A stretch of 64,000 nucleotides of DNA from Turbatrix aceti (taxonomy: Eukaryota > Nematoda > Chromadorea > Rhabditida > Panagrolaimidae): positions 5,914,718 through 5,978,717 of the forward strand of contig OZ017768.1 of NCBI GenBank assembly GCA_963969345.1. The letters are read 5' to 3'. A program made the translations under genes and the position numbers. The notes under the pieces were generated by a model that was given only the letters and a program-made list of their open reading frames with translations, did not search any database and was not told where the DNA came from. Of this stretch, positions 11,177-25,154 are shown in pieces (position 1 is the first letter of the stretch; the number at the start of each line of letters is the position of its first letter).

Positions 11177-14100
11177 TGAACAAAGTGTTCGAACTTTGAT
11201 AAATTTTTGACCCGTAGCAACGGTAGTTGCGTGTCTTCCTCACGCCGAGCTAGTATGTACGTGATAAGGAGACTCGACGGCTGGCTGCTTGAACCGTGCA
11301 TTCATCAGTGATGGTGTGCGCTCGATTGGAGAACGCGATAACCAGGTTGTAAGCAGGGGTTTGCGAGCACACGGAGCTCTTCTGTTCTGCGGCAACCGGA
11401 AGTGGGTGGTGTATTCAATTCACACGACAACACTTCCGGCGGACTGGAGAGGAAGCCGCCTATCAGTTTGGCGTGCTCCTTCTCCTGCCGGCCTGTGAGC
11501 GACTCAATCGGGGGACTTTTCGGTTTCTGCGTGTTGCATGCACACAGCCGACAGCCATCTTTCTGCTTGCGTGGTTCTCCTTCGGCTTATCATCACGCCT
11601 GGCCAAGTGATTAAATTTTTGGAATTTGTTTTTTATTACGTATAAAACGACGAGAATTATTTTAAAAGCGATAAACAGACAGGCTACGGTATTTGGGGTA
11701 TTTAAATCGTAATTCGCGGCGAGAGTACAAGTTTCGTAAAATATGATGGGGTTACGGTGCTTTTTGCGTGCAATCCTTACTTTTACTTCTTTTTACGATC
11801 AATTTTTCATTTCCCAGTTTTTTTACCTATTTTGCGACTTTTGAGGCTCTTATGGAATCATATTCATGTGCAAAACCCTTTTACGGCATTAATGATGCGC
11901 AAAACGGCGTTTTCGCACATTGATCACCTCGTCAGCCCGTCCGGCACAAAGACAGGAAGTCATTCATGCACGGGAGCGTTTTGTAAAACCAGTGTTCATC
12001 GTAGACGTCGACGCAGGGCGCAGGGTTACGGTTTCGCTTTTCTTTTCGTTTCGTCGCGTTTCCCTTTTCGTTTTCCATGGCCCTCTCTCGGTGTTCAGTT
12101 CTGTTCTGTTCTCCATGGAGGTCATTCCCACGGCGTTCCGTTGTGCAGGAGACGTGTCATGTATCCATCTACCCCATTTTCCATCACGATGCGCTTTACT
12201 TTCTTCCTTACATTTTCCTTATTTAGACGAAGCTTCGTTCTCTCTTTTTTTTTCTGGGCAACGTTCCCACACTTTGCGGTCCTCGCTTTTTTTTCTGAAA
12301 GAAAGGTGAGGAGGGGGACGATCGTCGACTGTCGAGAGTCGTCGACCTTTGATGAATAATGCGGGGGTGCCGTGGCAAAATGACAGCCTTGGCCTTTGTG
12401 CGCGGCGTGGTGTCTACTTAATTTTCGGGATTACTTGGGCTGGGTGCGCGAGAAGATCTCGATGCTCAGGCGCCCAGGCGAGAGAGGCAAATCGGATCAT
12501 CTTGCTGGGAAAAAAGGTTTTCTTTTCCCTTTTCCGAAAAAAAAGAGATGCATGCGGTTTTTGATCAATCACCAAATCACCAAAAGTTGGGGTTCATCTG
12601 GAAACGACAAGGCAAGAAATTTGTTTTTAGATAAATAAATAATTTTTTCGTGAATTTCCCATTTAGTCTTCTAATTGAAAAAAAAGAAGAGTGGAGGATG
12701 GAGTAATGATTGAAATTCCTATGTGACGTCGCTGCGGTCGACAACGCGACGCGTGATGTCGTCGTTTTTGGTCGTCGTCTCATTGGCGCCTTCATCGGCT
12801 TCTTGATAGGGATGCTCTAATGCGAAGGAAGGCTGCAGCGGTTGCGTGCGTGCATCAAAGAGGAGACCACATACACCGGAAATCGTTGGAGTTGATTCGA
12901 TTTAATTATTCTCGTTTGCGCGGCCGGGGGAGCGGCGGCGGCAAGCCATCATGATTTTTCTTTGCAGGCGGAGCACCCAGCAAAAATAAAGGTATGGATT
13001 GGCGACCGAGATTGATGGACAACCTGTTTTACCCCTGAATTTTGTTCCTATTTTTTGGGTTTTTCACGGTTTTTTTGGCTTTTCTGAATGCATAGTGCCA
13101 TTTTTATTGGTTTAAATGCCATCGGACGCTGCGTGAACTTCTCCAGTGATTTTTGCCCGGTTATTTCGCATTTGTGTCAATCATTTGTTGATATTCGTTT
13201 ACGTTTACGCACCTGATTACAACTGACTTTTTTTGTCTTCAAACAACTATTACGTGCGTCTTTTGTGTTCGTTCGAGCAAAGTTCTTATCGCTTCATCCA
13301 TTCGTGAGTGTATCAATTTTTTTTGAGGGCCCGTGAGGAGCAGGTAACAACCTGGAATCACATTTTCTGCAAACTGATTGGTTTTTTCTCATAAAAAATT
13401 TTTCTTTTGCTGCAAAATGTTGTTTCTTTTTACGTCCAATTTGAATTTAAACTTGAAATTGAAATTGAATTTGAAATCGAATTTTTCATGCCCGGATCTA
13501 TTTTTATTATTTTTTTTTCCAAAAATGGAAAATCGTGGCTGAAGAAAAACGCTTTGCTTTTTTTTCTTTCTCTGATTTATTGGCGCTTTCGTAGCTGAAA
13601 GACACTTTCAAGTTCACTTCTTCACTGAAACACAATTTTTTTTACGATCATGATAGCGATCGGGGTAAAGCCTGTCAGACGCTGGAGTCGGGCTCTAAAT
13701 AGGAGACACCGGTCGTCGACGACGCGTCCGGAGTCGGGTCAGCATGTCTCGTGTTGTCGTTTGCCGTGCGCGAAAAAGGACACAACAAAAAATTGCGCCG
13801 CATGTGATTAATGCTCCAAAGTGAATTGTTATGTACCGGCCGGGGTGACACGAGGGAGCCAGGCGAAGAACCAGCGTTCGTTTCCCACCAGCCTGCCGTG
13901 CGTGCGGGGCACTTGAAGCGACCACCGAGGTTCAAATGGCTCAAATCGTGTTTTCTGGAGAACTCCGGGGTGATAGGTTTTCCTTTCCGGGCCCTTGGTG
14001 GTCCTGGTGGTGTTTTGAGTGGATGGGCGGATGCGTGACCTCTTTGAAAAGGGCAAGGACTGCTGGTGGTTGCTGGCTGCGTGCAAGAGGGTTCAAGAGC

Positions 14101-17100
14101 ACCTGATTGGCTTTGTTAGCACCACTCAGCCACAAAAATTCTACATTCTGGATTTTGGATTTTGGCCAGTGCCTGAAAAAATGAAAAAATAAAGAAACGC
14201 TGAAAAACGTTCCAATTCCCTCTCTTGCCTCTTCCAAGGCCGGCTGGAGGGTCATTCATCCCCCCTCCTCAAAAAAAACCTCCCACTTGCCTTTGTTGTT
14301 GTTTTTGCAAAACCCATCACTCACCTCACGGCCAGCGAGCGGCCTGGCTTGCCAATTGTGCTGCGCAGGGACGAAATACATAGATTGCAATCGATTCCAT
14401 TCTCCCCTCCTCCTGCGCTGCACTGTCTTGGATTCTTCTCCTGGCAGGCGGCAGCCAACTGTCAGCGGCGGCCGGTGATGATGACTTCCTGGACTGACCA
14501 CCACCACCACCGCCACCACTGCAGCCACAAAATCAAACGGGAGAAGGAAAGACTGCCTCTTGCGCGATCGGGATCAATGAATATGACATACGGAAGCGTG
14601 GCGGCGCTTTCAAAAAAATCTTATTTGATTTACACTTTTTACGGGTTCAATTTGACGTTTTCTTTAACCTGTCAGAAGTTAATTCGTCCTCTTTTGTTTG
14701 GCAACATAAATTATTTTACACCTGTGTTTTGCGCTGCTCGGGTTTATTTTTGTCACCGACGACGACCGGCGTCTGTTTTTTTTCTGACGTGTTGAACAGG
14801 TACCAAAATGTTTTTCGGTGAGCATGGATAATTTTGTGTTTTTGATTTTGGTGCCCGTGGGCTTTTCTGAGACGTGCTTGCCGTCTGGTTGGCTTTTATT
14901 TATTTTCTAGAACGCCTGCACCCCTGCCAGAAACCCCAAACAATGCCGAATCATCACACAACCCCCAGAAAGCCAAAGATTCCCGGTCATGCCCTCGGGC
15001 AACAAAGATGTTTCAATTGTTGCTCTGTGGCACCCTCGCTGACAATAGCCCTCTTCTCTTTTGTTTGTTGACCATTTCTGCAAGCCGGGGGCAATTCCAG
15101 GACCTCACCTTTTCTTTTTCTGTCTTGTTGACTTTTTTCCAGTTTAATGAATGTTGGTTTATTTATCTGCAAATTTCGTTCACGCTTGCTTCGACGTTTG
15201 CTTTTTTTTCTTAGAATGCCGCCGAGTCTTGGTAGCATGCTTTCAGAATCGACCCAAGTTGGATTGGATGAAATTAGAAATTTTCTAACGCAATAGTCCC
15301 ACCTGCCTTCCCTCGCTTTTCACGCGCGCATGAATATTATTACTTACTCAATTTCAATTCTGTATCGTTTTCCGAAGAAACCTGTGCCACTGGACTGCCT
15401 CGGTGGGGAGGAATAATTGCTTTTGACATGTCAGACCGAGGCACAGGGCGCAGCGTGCCCTTTTGGACCGCTCCTAACTATTTATATTTATATTTATACA
15501 TACGCGGCGTGAATGACGAGTTCCAAAAAAAACTGAAACGTCAGTAGACTTTTGGGGTAAACATCCTGTGGGTCATTCGTAGACTTCATCGTGCAGGTCT
15601 GTCGCACACAAAAGTCTCTGACGAACCCGGAATGGCATTCCATTCGTTCCCGGTACTGGACCGGACGTCGCAGAGTCGTCGTCGTCGTCGTTCGACGCAA
15701 GAGTACGCATTTTTCTACGGGGAACTAACTGTTTTTTTAATTAACGTGTTCTGAATTTTCGTGAAATTTGCCACTTTTTTTTGGAACTCGCATAATTGGA
15801 AATCCGAATCGAATTAGCGAACAAGGTCGGATCGCGGCGACTGGCGCCTCCAAATCGCTCGTGTTTTTTTTGATCTGAAGAATTTGCGCGGTCAATTGGG
15901 GTCAGGTGGGCTCCGCCGATCGCTTTCACCCCTATTTATAGCTCTTCCAGGGTTATTTTTGTGTCCGGATTTCGTTTTCCTTTGCTTCGATGCCCTGGTG
16001 AACGGTTTGATCCCTTCAAAACCTCACAAAATGCAACAGCTAGTTTTTTTGACACCGATCACCGGACACCGGAGTAGATGAATCGATTGCCGCGTCCGTT
16101 GTCGCGTGCTTGTGTCCGTCCCCGCCGGACTCTCTTAACCCTTCTCCTTGACTGATTATCCATCACGCCAGCTGCCACACCTGGGGTGTGGAAATGACGT
16201 TTCACTGATGTGAGTTGCAGGGGCTAGGGCTGGCTAAGGAGGGGTTCTAGATACCTGCTGACAGCGAGGTGGTGTAGGACGATGAAGGCTTGGTCGGTCG
16301 CCGGAACTCATGTGAGCAATCTTTGCGTTCCAGTCGTCAAATTTAATATTTGTCCAATACCTGTGTTTTGAATTCGGATGAGTTTAATTTATTTTTTTTT
16401 GGATTTGCTGGAGGGCATTTTACGGTCGTTTTTGCGCACGCGTTCGTTTTTTCATCCCAGATGATTTTTTGCGCTCTCAGAATGTTATCGGGGCAGATCG
16501 TCTCTATCTCAGACCTCACGAGATGATCGTTCTCTTCCGCATCCGCTCAAGTGGCGTTCGAGATGTCCTTGACTTCAAAATCGATCAAACAATCAAAAAA
16601 AAGAGAAAAGCTAATCCAGAGCATTTTTTGAGTACAAGATTGTTTGTAGCACTGCAAAAACAAGCAACGTTGCTTGTTTTTAAACAAAAACCCCGAGATC
16701 TTCGTTCATTCATGCAACATGCAACAATTCTTTGTCGTCGTCTTCCTACGAGTCAACAAGCCAGAGGACAAGCTGGTTTGGGCGGCCCACGCGTGGCCGC
16801 GTGGGTTTCCTTGTGTGTATGTTTTTTTTGTGTGCTTGTTTGCTTCGTAGCCAGCCTCTTTGTCCATTCAGACGGCATAAAATGGATCCAAATTAGGGGT
16901 ATCTTCTTTTCGGTTGCCCGAAAGATTGATTCAGACCAGTTGAATGCACTTGAATGTGCCACAGCGGAAATTCTTTCATCTGGGGCAGTTTTTCGCTTTA
17001 TCCATTCAACGAAACTTTTTTTTGAGCAAAGAACAATTAGCAAAATTATTCAAATACTAAAAAATTCTGCACGATTTGTTTTTTTTAATTTCTGCTGAAT

Positions 17101-20100
17101 TGCATTTTTTTTCTGCAAAAATCTTTGAATATTGACTTTTTTTGTTTGATTGTTAAAAACACTTGATGAAGGGTACAGAGCAGATGAAACGCGTTTTACG
17201 AGGTTAAAAATTGTGCAAATGAGTAACACAAGTACTCAACTTATGCCGGAGCAAACCGTTTTTGAGAGCGTTTCCGGACTCACATCAGACCCGGATCGTT
17301 TCGTTTCCAGCCACTTGATCCCCACTTAATGAGGATCCTATCCGTCTTCCGTCTTCCGGGGGCCGACTCACCTGCATACCACGCGACCCAACCGACCGGG
17401 AGACAGGAGACGGGAGACGGGTCCAGGCGAGGGATGGGATGAGATGGGTTTAGTTTACCCACGCCTCCGCTCTACTTGACCTCTCCCTCTCGTTTTTTTT
17501 CTCTTTATCGCTGCTCTCTCTCTGCCTGCCTGGTGAGCAGCTCGTAATCAGCGATGCATCCGGTCGGTCCTTGCCCCGCCGGCGGCGACAGGAAGGCGAT
17601 AGCCGCGGGGGTTGCGTCGGGGCAGAGGTCGTTTTCGTCTTCTTTTTCGTTTTCGCCTTCGCTTTTGCTTTTTTTTCCCGGCTTGGGCGCGACTCGTTAT
17701 CACCCCCCGCTTGCTGATCTGATCTCCCGCGTGGTGTTTGTTTGTTGGTTGGTGGTGATAAGAATTTTTGAATTTCTTCAAATTCCTTTTTTTACTTAAT
17801 CCAGGTTTATTTTCTTCGTGTTTATCAACTTTTTAGGGGGTTTTCGAAAAACCTCAAAAAAAATTTCATTGGTCTTTCCCGGCTGGTGTTTTTTTTTGCC
17901 TCAACTGACTGATGGTGTGAGCAGATGAATGGTAGTATGAGTAATGAATGACTTTCGACTTCCGCTGGCCTTTTATAAAAAAAAACATTCATTCAAGCAT
18001 TCAAGTTCCGAGCATTCAGTTTTGAGGAGCTGTCACGCTGTTTTTTTTCGGTCCTCTGTGAAATTGTTTGTTTTTTGGATTTTCTCGGACTACTTGCTAG
18101 CGTTTTGCGTTCTGTTTGTTCCGCAGCCGCGGACTCGTCTTTGAAGAAGAAGACGAGACGCATAGAAATCACGTTAAAATCATGACACAATAAAAACCTT
18201 GACCACGCGAAGACTTCCGCCGTCGTCAAAAAAAAGTGGTCACCAAAACCGTTGATTTTTACGATTTTTTGTCAAAAGTCAAGAGCGCCTTTTTTGATGT
18301 GAGCGTGATTTCTTTCACCTTCCCTGCTTTGAATTTGTTGCGATTCACCCACCTGGGCCCGGTGGTGGCGACCGTCACCACCGGGGGTGGTCACGTGGAT
18401 GCGTGTCCTAATTACATAACCTTCGGTCCTTAAGCGAGCCCTGGAACTGCCATAATGAACGGGCACTTCCCTCTCTCTGCGTGTTGCTTATTCTGTGACG
18501 CTCGCAGAAATAAATACTTTCTGTTTGTTCCGATAATTTGTTTTGTTTGCTCTGCCCTCCTCCTCTTTCAAAAAAAAAACGAAAGTCGAACTGTACTTTA
18601 ATTTCCTGGACATGCCATTGTACTAATTTGACATTTTCGTGGCAGTTCATCATTTATTAATTATTTTTAATCCATTTTGGCAAAAAAATTTATTCACACA
18701 ACAAAGGGGTGTCAGTCACTGACGAATAGCAAGAACGGTGGACGGCGGACAAAAGATAATTGCAAAAATTACGCGTTGCCCCGGGGTTTTGGCGACACTC
18801 TGGCGGCAGCCGAAGGAAGTGTCACGACTTTTGGGGCTTTGACTGGAGAATTATTACACCGCTGATTGTCTTCTTCTTCGTCTTCATCTTCTTCTTGTTC
18901 TCCTTCTGCAATTTTTCGGTCGGTCTGGGCGACTCGTGCTTCTTTTTTTTTTATGATTTTTGTGCTTTACTGCACTTTTATGAACCACTTTTTTTGACCT
19001 TTTTCGGAATGTTACTTTTTATACCGTAATAATTTGTTTAAGCGCCAGTTGGAAGATAGATTTTCGTGGCGAGACAGTGTAAAGTTGTTTGCCGCGCATT
19101 TTTGTGGGACGGACCGCGGTTTACGTGAGCAAATCAGGCTTGAACCTATGTCAGCCAGGTTCCACGGGCCAGGAGCCAGGAGCCAGGGGCCAAATCGATC
19201 AATCAACCAACCTGGCCGCTGCACAACAAGTTGCTAGGATGCGCTGACGATGACGATGGCTGTGATGATGTTGTCGCCTTTCTCCAGGGTAGGTGGCGGT
19301 GGCGGCGGTGGTGGCTGTGGTTGTGGTTGTGGGTGATCAGTCCAGTTAGTCAGTCGTCGTCAGTCAGTCAGTCAGTCTTCCGACCACCTCGATGATGTTT
19401 CACGTTTCACCGACTTATTTTTTTTTCTCCTAGTGAGAAAATTTGTTACGGTGATTCCTGGCTATTAGGCTTGTTCAGAATTGGTCTATCCTTTTTTTTG
19501 CCCGTCGACAACAATGAAAGCTTTCCTGAATCTGAAAGTCTAGCAAGGCAGACATTAATATTTATTTATTTATTTATTTTATTTAACGTTGTTTGTATTT
19601 ATGTAATTTTTTTGTTGCGTGTTGTTGTTCTCATGCATGCGTGTTGCTTCACCCCATTTCCGCTCACGCTAAATGTGTTTCCGAAAAAAAATATTTTTAT
19701 GGTTACCGTTTTTAGCCCCTTCTATTCTTGTCTTACACCCCAAAAATACATATATTTTTGTCCGGGAACACCCAGGCAGGACTGATTTGATTATTTTGGA
19801 GGGACTTGAAATCTTTCTGCTCGTTTTGTTTCTGGAACCCCTTCCGGCCCCCGGCCCCCCACCGGAAACCGCCGTGTTGTCAACACCCGATCTTCGAGAT
19901 AGCGCGTACGCGTATGTACAAACATATTTTTGACTGTTCTCAATCAGCGCGCTTTCAGGATCACAACACGGGAAAAGTGAGCCAAATGACAGAATTCAAA
20001 GCCGTTGACGACTGCCACTGTTCGAAAATTTTTACGCCTGTTTGAAGGCGGTTTACGCTTTTTTTTTCATTTTTCACTTTTTTGAAGTCGACAAATCATT

Positions 20101-20110
20101 GATATACGGG
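11177..20110. other. Nine-kilobase gene-poor interval
   Basis: No reading frame here has convincing protein composition or splice context. The longest, 16469-17098 (+), begins at a non-ATG codon and reads through poly-T and poly-A runs. Visible landmarks are a perfect 26-bp palindrome at 16656-16681, a GC hairpin at about 16788-16807, an inverted repeat at about 15380-15446, and CAGT and TTTA microsatellites near 19350 and 19560. The interval probably holds regulatory sequence and 5' noncoding exons of the RasGAP gene. A splice acceptor just upstream of 20088 suggests at least one such exon. Confidence 0.5.
16656..16681. repeat. Perfect 26-bp palindrome
   Basis: The arm aaaaacaagcaac at 16656-16668 is followed directly by its exact reverse complement at 16669-16681 with no loop. 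It is of unknown function and could be a transposon relic or a protein-binding site. Confidence 0.8.
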
Positions 20111-23100
20111 ATGTCAGACGTGGTCGAAAACCAGAAACAACTTTCTGAAGTCGAAGAACTTTCTGAAGCCGCTCCGGCTCCAAAGCCGGAGCCCAGCTCC
20201 GCCCGACTCGTCAATTCACCCGGTTCGAGTATTGAAGAGGTTTCTTCTTCCTCGCTGACGGCTTCTGAATCCGACGAGGGCCCTGGAGTGTCTTCGATGC
20301 CGTGTCTCCTTGCAGCCGATGATTCAGGCTCGCTACCGGAAATCAGCGAGGCCGAAGAAGATCCGCCCGACATTTCCGAAAATCCACATAGATCTCGAAA
20401 TACTTCTTCTAACGATCCCCTTCCTTCATCGACCTCCAGAGAACCCGAAAACCCTGCTCCAGAGCCCAAAGAACTGACCGACCTCCTCGTGGAAGACTAC
20501 TCCAGACGGTCGTCTTCGATGTCGATGGAAAAACAGTCCTTTACCGTCGATCTTCATTCCGAATTGTCTTCGCCGTCGACGACCTCTTCTGCCGAGTCTT
20601 ATTTCGATGCCGAGGCCGACGATGAACCCGAGCCGTCTGATTTAGACTTGCTGGAGTTGAGGAATCTTTCGCCGATCAATCTTCATCCCGAAGTGTCCAA
20701 ATTGGAGGCTTTGGACGTTCTGGAGTACAACAGAGGACTGGATTCGGTTTTGGGCAGTCCCGGCACTTCGTGGCAGTCTTCAAACAATACGGGTGATAAT
20801 ATGGATGTTTCTGATGACTTGTCTCCGGGTTTGAAGGAAGATGAGGGATCCAGAATACAGGAAAAGCCGGAAACTGAAAGTGAAACTGAATTCACGCAAG
20901 AAAACCCAGAAACTGAAACTGAAGTCACGAAAGACGAAAGAAATCACGAACCGGAAGAACCGGACGAAAGATCGGAACGCGACACTTTCAAAGTCCTAGA
21001 AGTCATCAGCTGTTTCCAGAACGCAGAAAAGAATCGGGGACTCGACGACGTCAAGGTGATATCCAAGCTTCCGGAGCTTTTTCCAGAAACCGAAACCGAA
21101 GCTGACCAACGCGATACCAATCCGAAAGATCAGGAATTAAAATTGGAACAAATTCATGAGTCTACTGAAATTGCAAAAATCGACAAACAGGATGACGTCA
21201 TCAAAGAAGTTGAAACTGGCCCAGCAGCAGATGCGGCTCAGCCTTCTGAAATTTCTAATACAAAAGAATTAGTAGATACACCCGTTGAACCACAGCCACA
21301 GCCTTCTGAAGTTTCAAAAACTGTTCCGACCGCCATTTCTGAAATTTTGACAACATCTTCATCCTTTAACGACGCTCAGAATCCAAGAATCTTGTCTTCC
21401 GCCCGTGAAACTCAATCCAGCAACGATTTGCAGAGTGAAGACAGATTTGAGACTGCTTCTGAAGGCACGAGGATAGGGGATTCTCAGGCAGCAGACTTGG
21501 ATCAGAAACCATGCTCATCGGATACCCCATCGATTACCGAATCTCCAGACACCATTCAACATCCAAAACTTCAAAAAAGCAGCTCAGATTCCCTCACCGA
21601 ACACGAAAAAGCAGTCAGAATCGTCGAAGAAGCCTCTGGAATGCTTGAAAACCTGTTCGCTTCTCCTAAAAAGCCAAAAATGGAGCTGCCGACTGCCAAG
21701 TCTGTCAAGTCATCTGAACTGGATAACGAGAACCCTGTAGAATCTGAACCTCCAGTCCCGCCTCCCCGGGCTGATAAAGGTGCTGCTGAAGCCCCTCGGC
21801 CCCCGCCTCGACCTCCTCCACCAATGTTTCCTCTTCCCCGGATCGTGCAACGCCTCGTCATCTCCCCACTCCAGTTCAAGCCCTTCGCAGGTCTCCTGGC
21901 TTCTCCAAAGTCGAGGGTATCCATCCAGATCAAACTAGACGACGAGACCGTATACCATACTTTCGCGGTGGGAGCCAATTCATCGTGAGTTTTTTTTGTT
22001 GTTAATTTGCTGATAGGCTCTTGCTTCTTTTTTTGCACAGTTTTTTTTTACCTTTTTTGTCGTTGTAATCCTACTATACTATGTATGTACCGCCTACGCC
22101 GTCGTTGCTTGCTTTTGCCCTCAGCTTATCCAATTTTACAGGATAATCTTCAGTGAAAAGTTCACCCTCGAGCTCCAGCGTCACCATCACGCGGTGAGGC
22201 TATCGTTCATCGAGCATCTCTCTCCCTACGAGACACGCCACATTGGCAGGGTTACGGTCACCAAGAAAAAGCTTGCTGCACTCGCGGAAAACGAACTCGT
22301 TCTCCCCGTCGAAGGATCCTCCAATGCGAGGAAGCAGATTTCGACGGTGCTCGGCGAGCTCTGTCTCAGAATCGACCGAGATCCTTCAAATGCCAATTGT
22401 ATAGTCATGAGGTGAGTCATCCCCGGGTTCTACAAATTTTCCTTCCCGGAAGTAAATATGTAGATAGTTCAAAGTCATAAATTCTTGAAATACCTCAGAA
22501 CGCGTCTTCCGGCGAAATTGCTGCAGACGTGACCGTAAAACACTCTCGTGCACTAAAAGTTACCCATAAACAAGGGAATACACGGTACTAAAATGCGGGA
22601 AAGGAATGTACAGTAAACTAAAGTGCAGTTTGTGATTCTGGGAATTTCCCGCAGCGCTAAACAAGTTTTTGCAGTGTTTTGGATTTCACGGAGACAGAAG
22701 GCTTTTCTTCCTGTCTCTCGACGGCGGCATCGACCAAGGAAGATTCCGGAAAACGGCGCGGCAGCACGACTTCGACTCACAGCCTCAGCGGCATTCTGTC
22801 AGCAGCTGCGACGTCTGTAGCATCGTCGTCAGCGCCTCCAGCAGCCCCTGTTTCGCCCCTGGCGGCGTGCAGAGGGACGCTCTACGCTTCGGTCTGTGTA
22901 ACAGCTTTTGGGGACCCTCTGCTGCCAGTCACGAAGCTGGGAATCGTCAATCGTCGGGGAACTTCCGACATTACGTTTGGTAGTGTCAGGTTCGCCGAAG
23001 CGCTGGCTGCGGCTCGGATCAAATTCCAGCAGCCGTCGAAAGACACGCTGTCGTCTTCTTCGGGTGGTTCGCTGAGCTCGGGCAAGGAGAACTCGCCTGG

Positions 23101-23611
23101 AGCGGCTTCGACTTCGACTTCGACGACGACGACGACGACGACGACAGCATCGCCCGTCAGGCTGAATATCGCGCTCTACGCAGACCCCAGCTATCGGGAA
23201 GACAGCTACGTCGGATTCGTCAGAATACCCCTCAACTCGGAGACCTTTTTCCCCATCGAGCGATCTATTGGCACTCACTGGTTGGTTTTTGATTTTTTTT
23301 TCTGGGCTGTTTTTTTTGTTCCTGACGTCGAGAATTTCAATTTTACGTACAATTTTGCAATTTGCGCTTAAACTTTAAACTTTTACCAAATTTTTTTTTC
23401 TATTTAATTTTACGATTCAATTAACTTTTTCTTGCCTTTTTTTCTGACGCATGCGTATGTACAAAGTGGTTTGTTCGGACTCTCCTTGGTGCAGGTTTAC
23501 GAGAGCACAGAGCCAGAGCCGGAAGGAAGTGCAAACGAAACGAACAAAAACCACTCGACGATGGCGCAGGAACGGCGGCGGCGGTCGTTGTCATCGTCGA
23601 TGAAAGAGATG
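20111..23611 (+). CDS. RasGAP, GAP1/RASA2-RASA3 type: N-terminal part with two C2 domains
   Basis: Exons 20111-21984, 22142-22411, 22675-23284 and 23495-23611 give about 957 residues. Residues 1-590 are acidic, Ser/Thr/Pro/Glu-rich and without a recognisable domain, ending in proline-rich PPRPPPPMFPLPR. About 600-715 match the C2A domain of the GAP1 family (strands such as RVSIQIKLDDETVYHTF and HIGRVTVTKKKLAALAEN). About 765-915 match C2B (RLNIALYADPSYREDSYVGF, then THW), with a Thr tract inserted in a loop. The aspartates that bind calcium in typical C2 domains are not evident, as in calcium-independent GAP1 members. ATG 20111 is chosen because the upstream frame is T-rich and preceded by an acceptor. 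The third donor is ambiguous (gttggt at 23281 or gttttt at 23285); the latter keeps the better frame. Domain order implies this is one gene with the GAP/PH exons at 36.7-39.0 kb. Confidence 0.75.
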
Positions 23612-24672
23612 GTATCTAGTTATACTCTACTTCCGGTGATTTCGGTTTATGTCCTGTCGTTTGGTCTGACTATTGTTTTTCCAACTTTTTTCTTCCCATT
23701 CCTTTTTCTCCCCCCTGCAAAAGTTTGTTATGAGTGCAGTAAACTTTACGCATGCCGAAAAAATTTTTTTTACGATGTTTTTTTTTTGTTCTTGATTGTG
23801 AGCTCGAGGTGAGAGTCTGAAGGCATCTGGTCTATCGTCGTTGCCAGCGGCGTCGTTGAAGAGTGTGTTATTGTTGTCATCTGTGCTGTCGCCATTTCCG
23901 GTCCAAGTTTATGTTGATGTTCTGGAAGAAGGGATTTTTGGTTTTTTGTGCTATTTTGAACATTTTTCATGCAAAATGTTTTTTTGGGTTTTTTTTGCAA
24001 AACAAAGCCTTTAAACGGGTCTCGTGATCACCTTTGTTGCATCTGGCTTTTTTTTAAGTTTGTCGTTTCTGTCTGAGAACCTCCTCCTCTGCCGCCCCAC
24101 CGGAAGTCAGGCCTCACAGAGAAGAACAAGTTCTTCGTGTTCTGCCATGTCTTGTTTCCGGAAGCCCAGCTGGCAGGCCCAGGCAATAAATCGCCTAGAA
24201 AATCGACACCGTTTGAGCTTAAAGCCTCCCGGGCGAACGTAGTATGCATCGTCTGCTGATTTATTGGCTCAGCAGACGGAAAATTCAGGCACAGAGCCAG
24301 GCGCTGACAGTAGTCTTCATTCATCCAGCACACGGAATGAATCGCTCCCCTCCCCCCCTCCATAGCACACGTGGGGCCGGCCATTCAACGAACCCTCTCT
24401 TCTTTTTTTTTCAACAGGTGAAAGTCATTCAAGGTCGTGGGGATATGAGATGGGTGTGATTGATGGCCAACAATTGGCCCAGGGACTTGCAACACGGCAA
24501 TTTAATTTCTTGCTTGCCTGCGTGTTCGATGTTTTCTGTGAGAGCCCCAATTTTTTGTGTCTTGGAACAGCCGGAGGCGAGGAGGGATGAGCAAAGTTCT
24601 TCCTGGATCGGGAGAAAAACTCTGCCTAAATAGCAAAGTTCAAAAAAAAGTTCAGTAAAAAAATACGCCACA

Positions 24673-24830
24673 ACATTTGAAAAAACAAACAATTTTTTTG
24701 GAATTAAAAAAAACATTTGAAAAGACAAACGCTTTTTTTTGGAATTTTAAAAACATTTGAAAAGACAAACACTTTTTTTTTGGAATTAAAAAAAACATTT
24801 GAAAAGACAAACAATTTTTTTTTCATTCTA
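24673..24830. repeat. Tandem repeat, four copies of about 40 bp
   Basis: The unit acatttgaaaagacaaac followed by a T run and ggaattaaaaaa occurs four times in tandem with small differences. It is AT-rich, noncoding, and lies within the gene-poor interval. Confidence 0.8.
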
Positions 24831-25154
24831 AAAAAAAACTATTTGAGCTCTGATTTGTTTGCCAAAAAAAGCGTCCAGACTCAGCCCCCATCGTCGGTCG
24901 CTAATTTCAATTTGGTATAGTAATTACCGGAAGCGTGTCCGAGTCACGCTGTGCACTCTTTTTTTGGACAGATCAAACCACTTCCGGCTGCGTCAGAGCG
25001 AGTTTCCTCGTTTGTTTCCTTCCTTCCTGCCAGCGAGCAAGCGAGCCAACCCTGAACGCATGTTTTACGTCACCTTCTATTCGCTTTGCAACTGGCCGGT
25101 GTTTGAAGCCTTTACCCACACCATCAGCTTTGGCCAAGTTGCATTCACGCGCTC

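Noticed and set aside
11289..11498. Frame just after the gap considered as a KNL1 C-terminal exon (RKWVVYSIHTTTLPADWRG)
   Set aside because: No RWD-like pattern and no acceptor in a compatible phase; cannot be supported without closing the gap.
16469..17098. Long plus-strand open frame of 209 codons
   Set aside because: Starts at a non-ATG codon, passes through T and A runs, and has no splice context or recognisable motif; likely chance.
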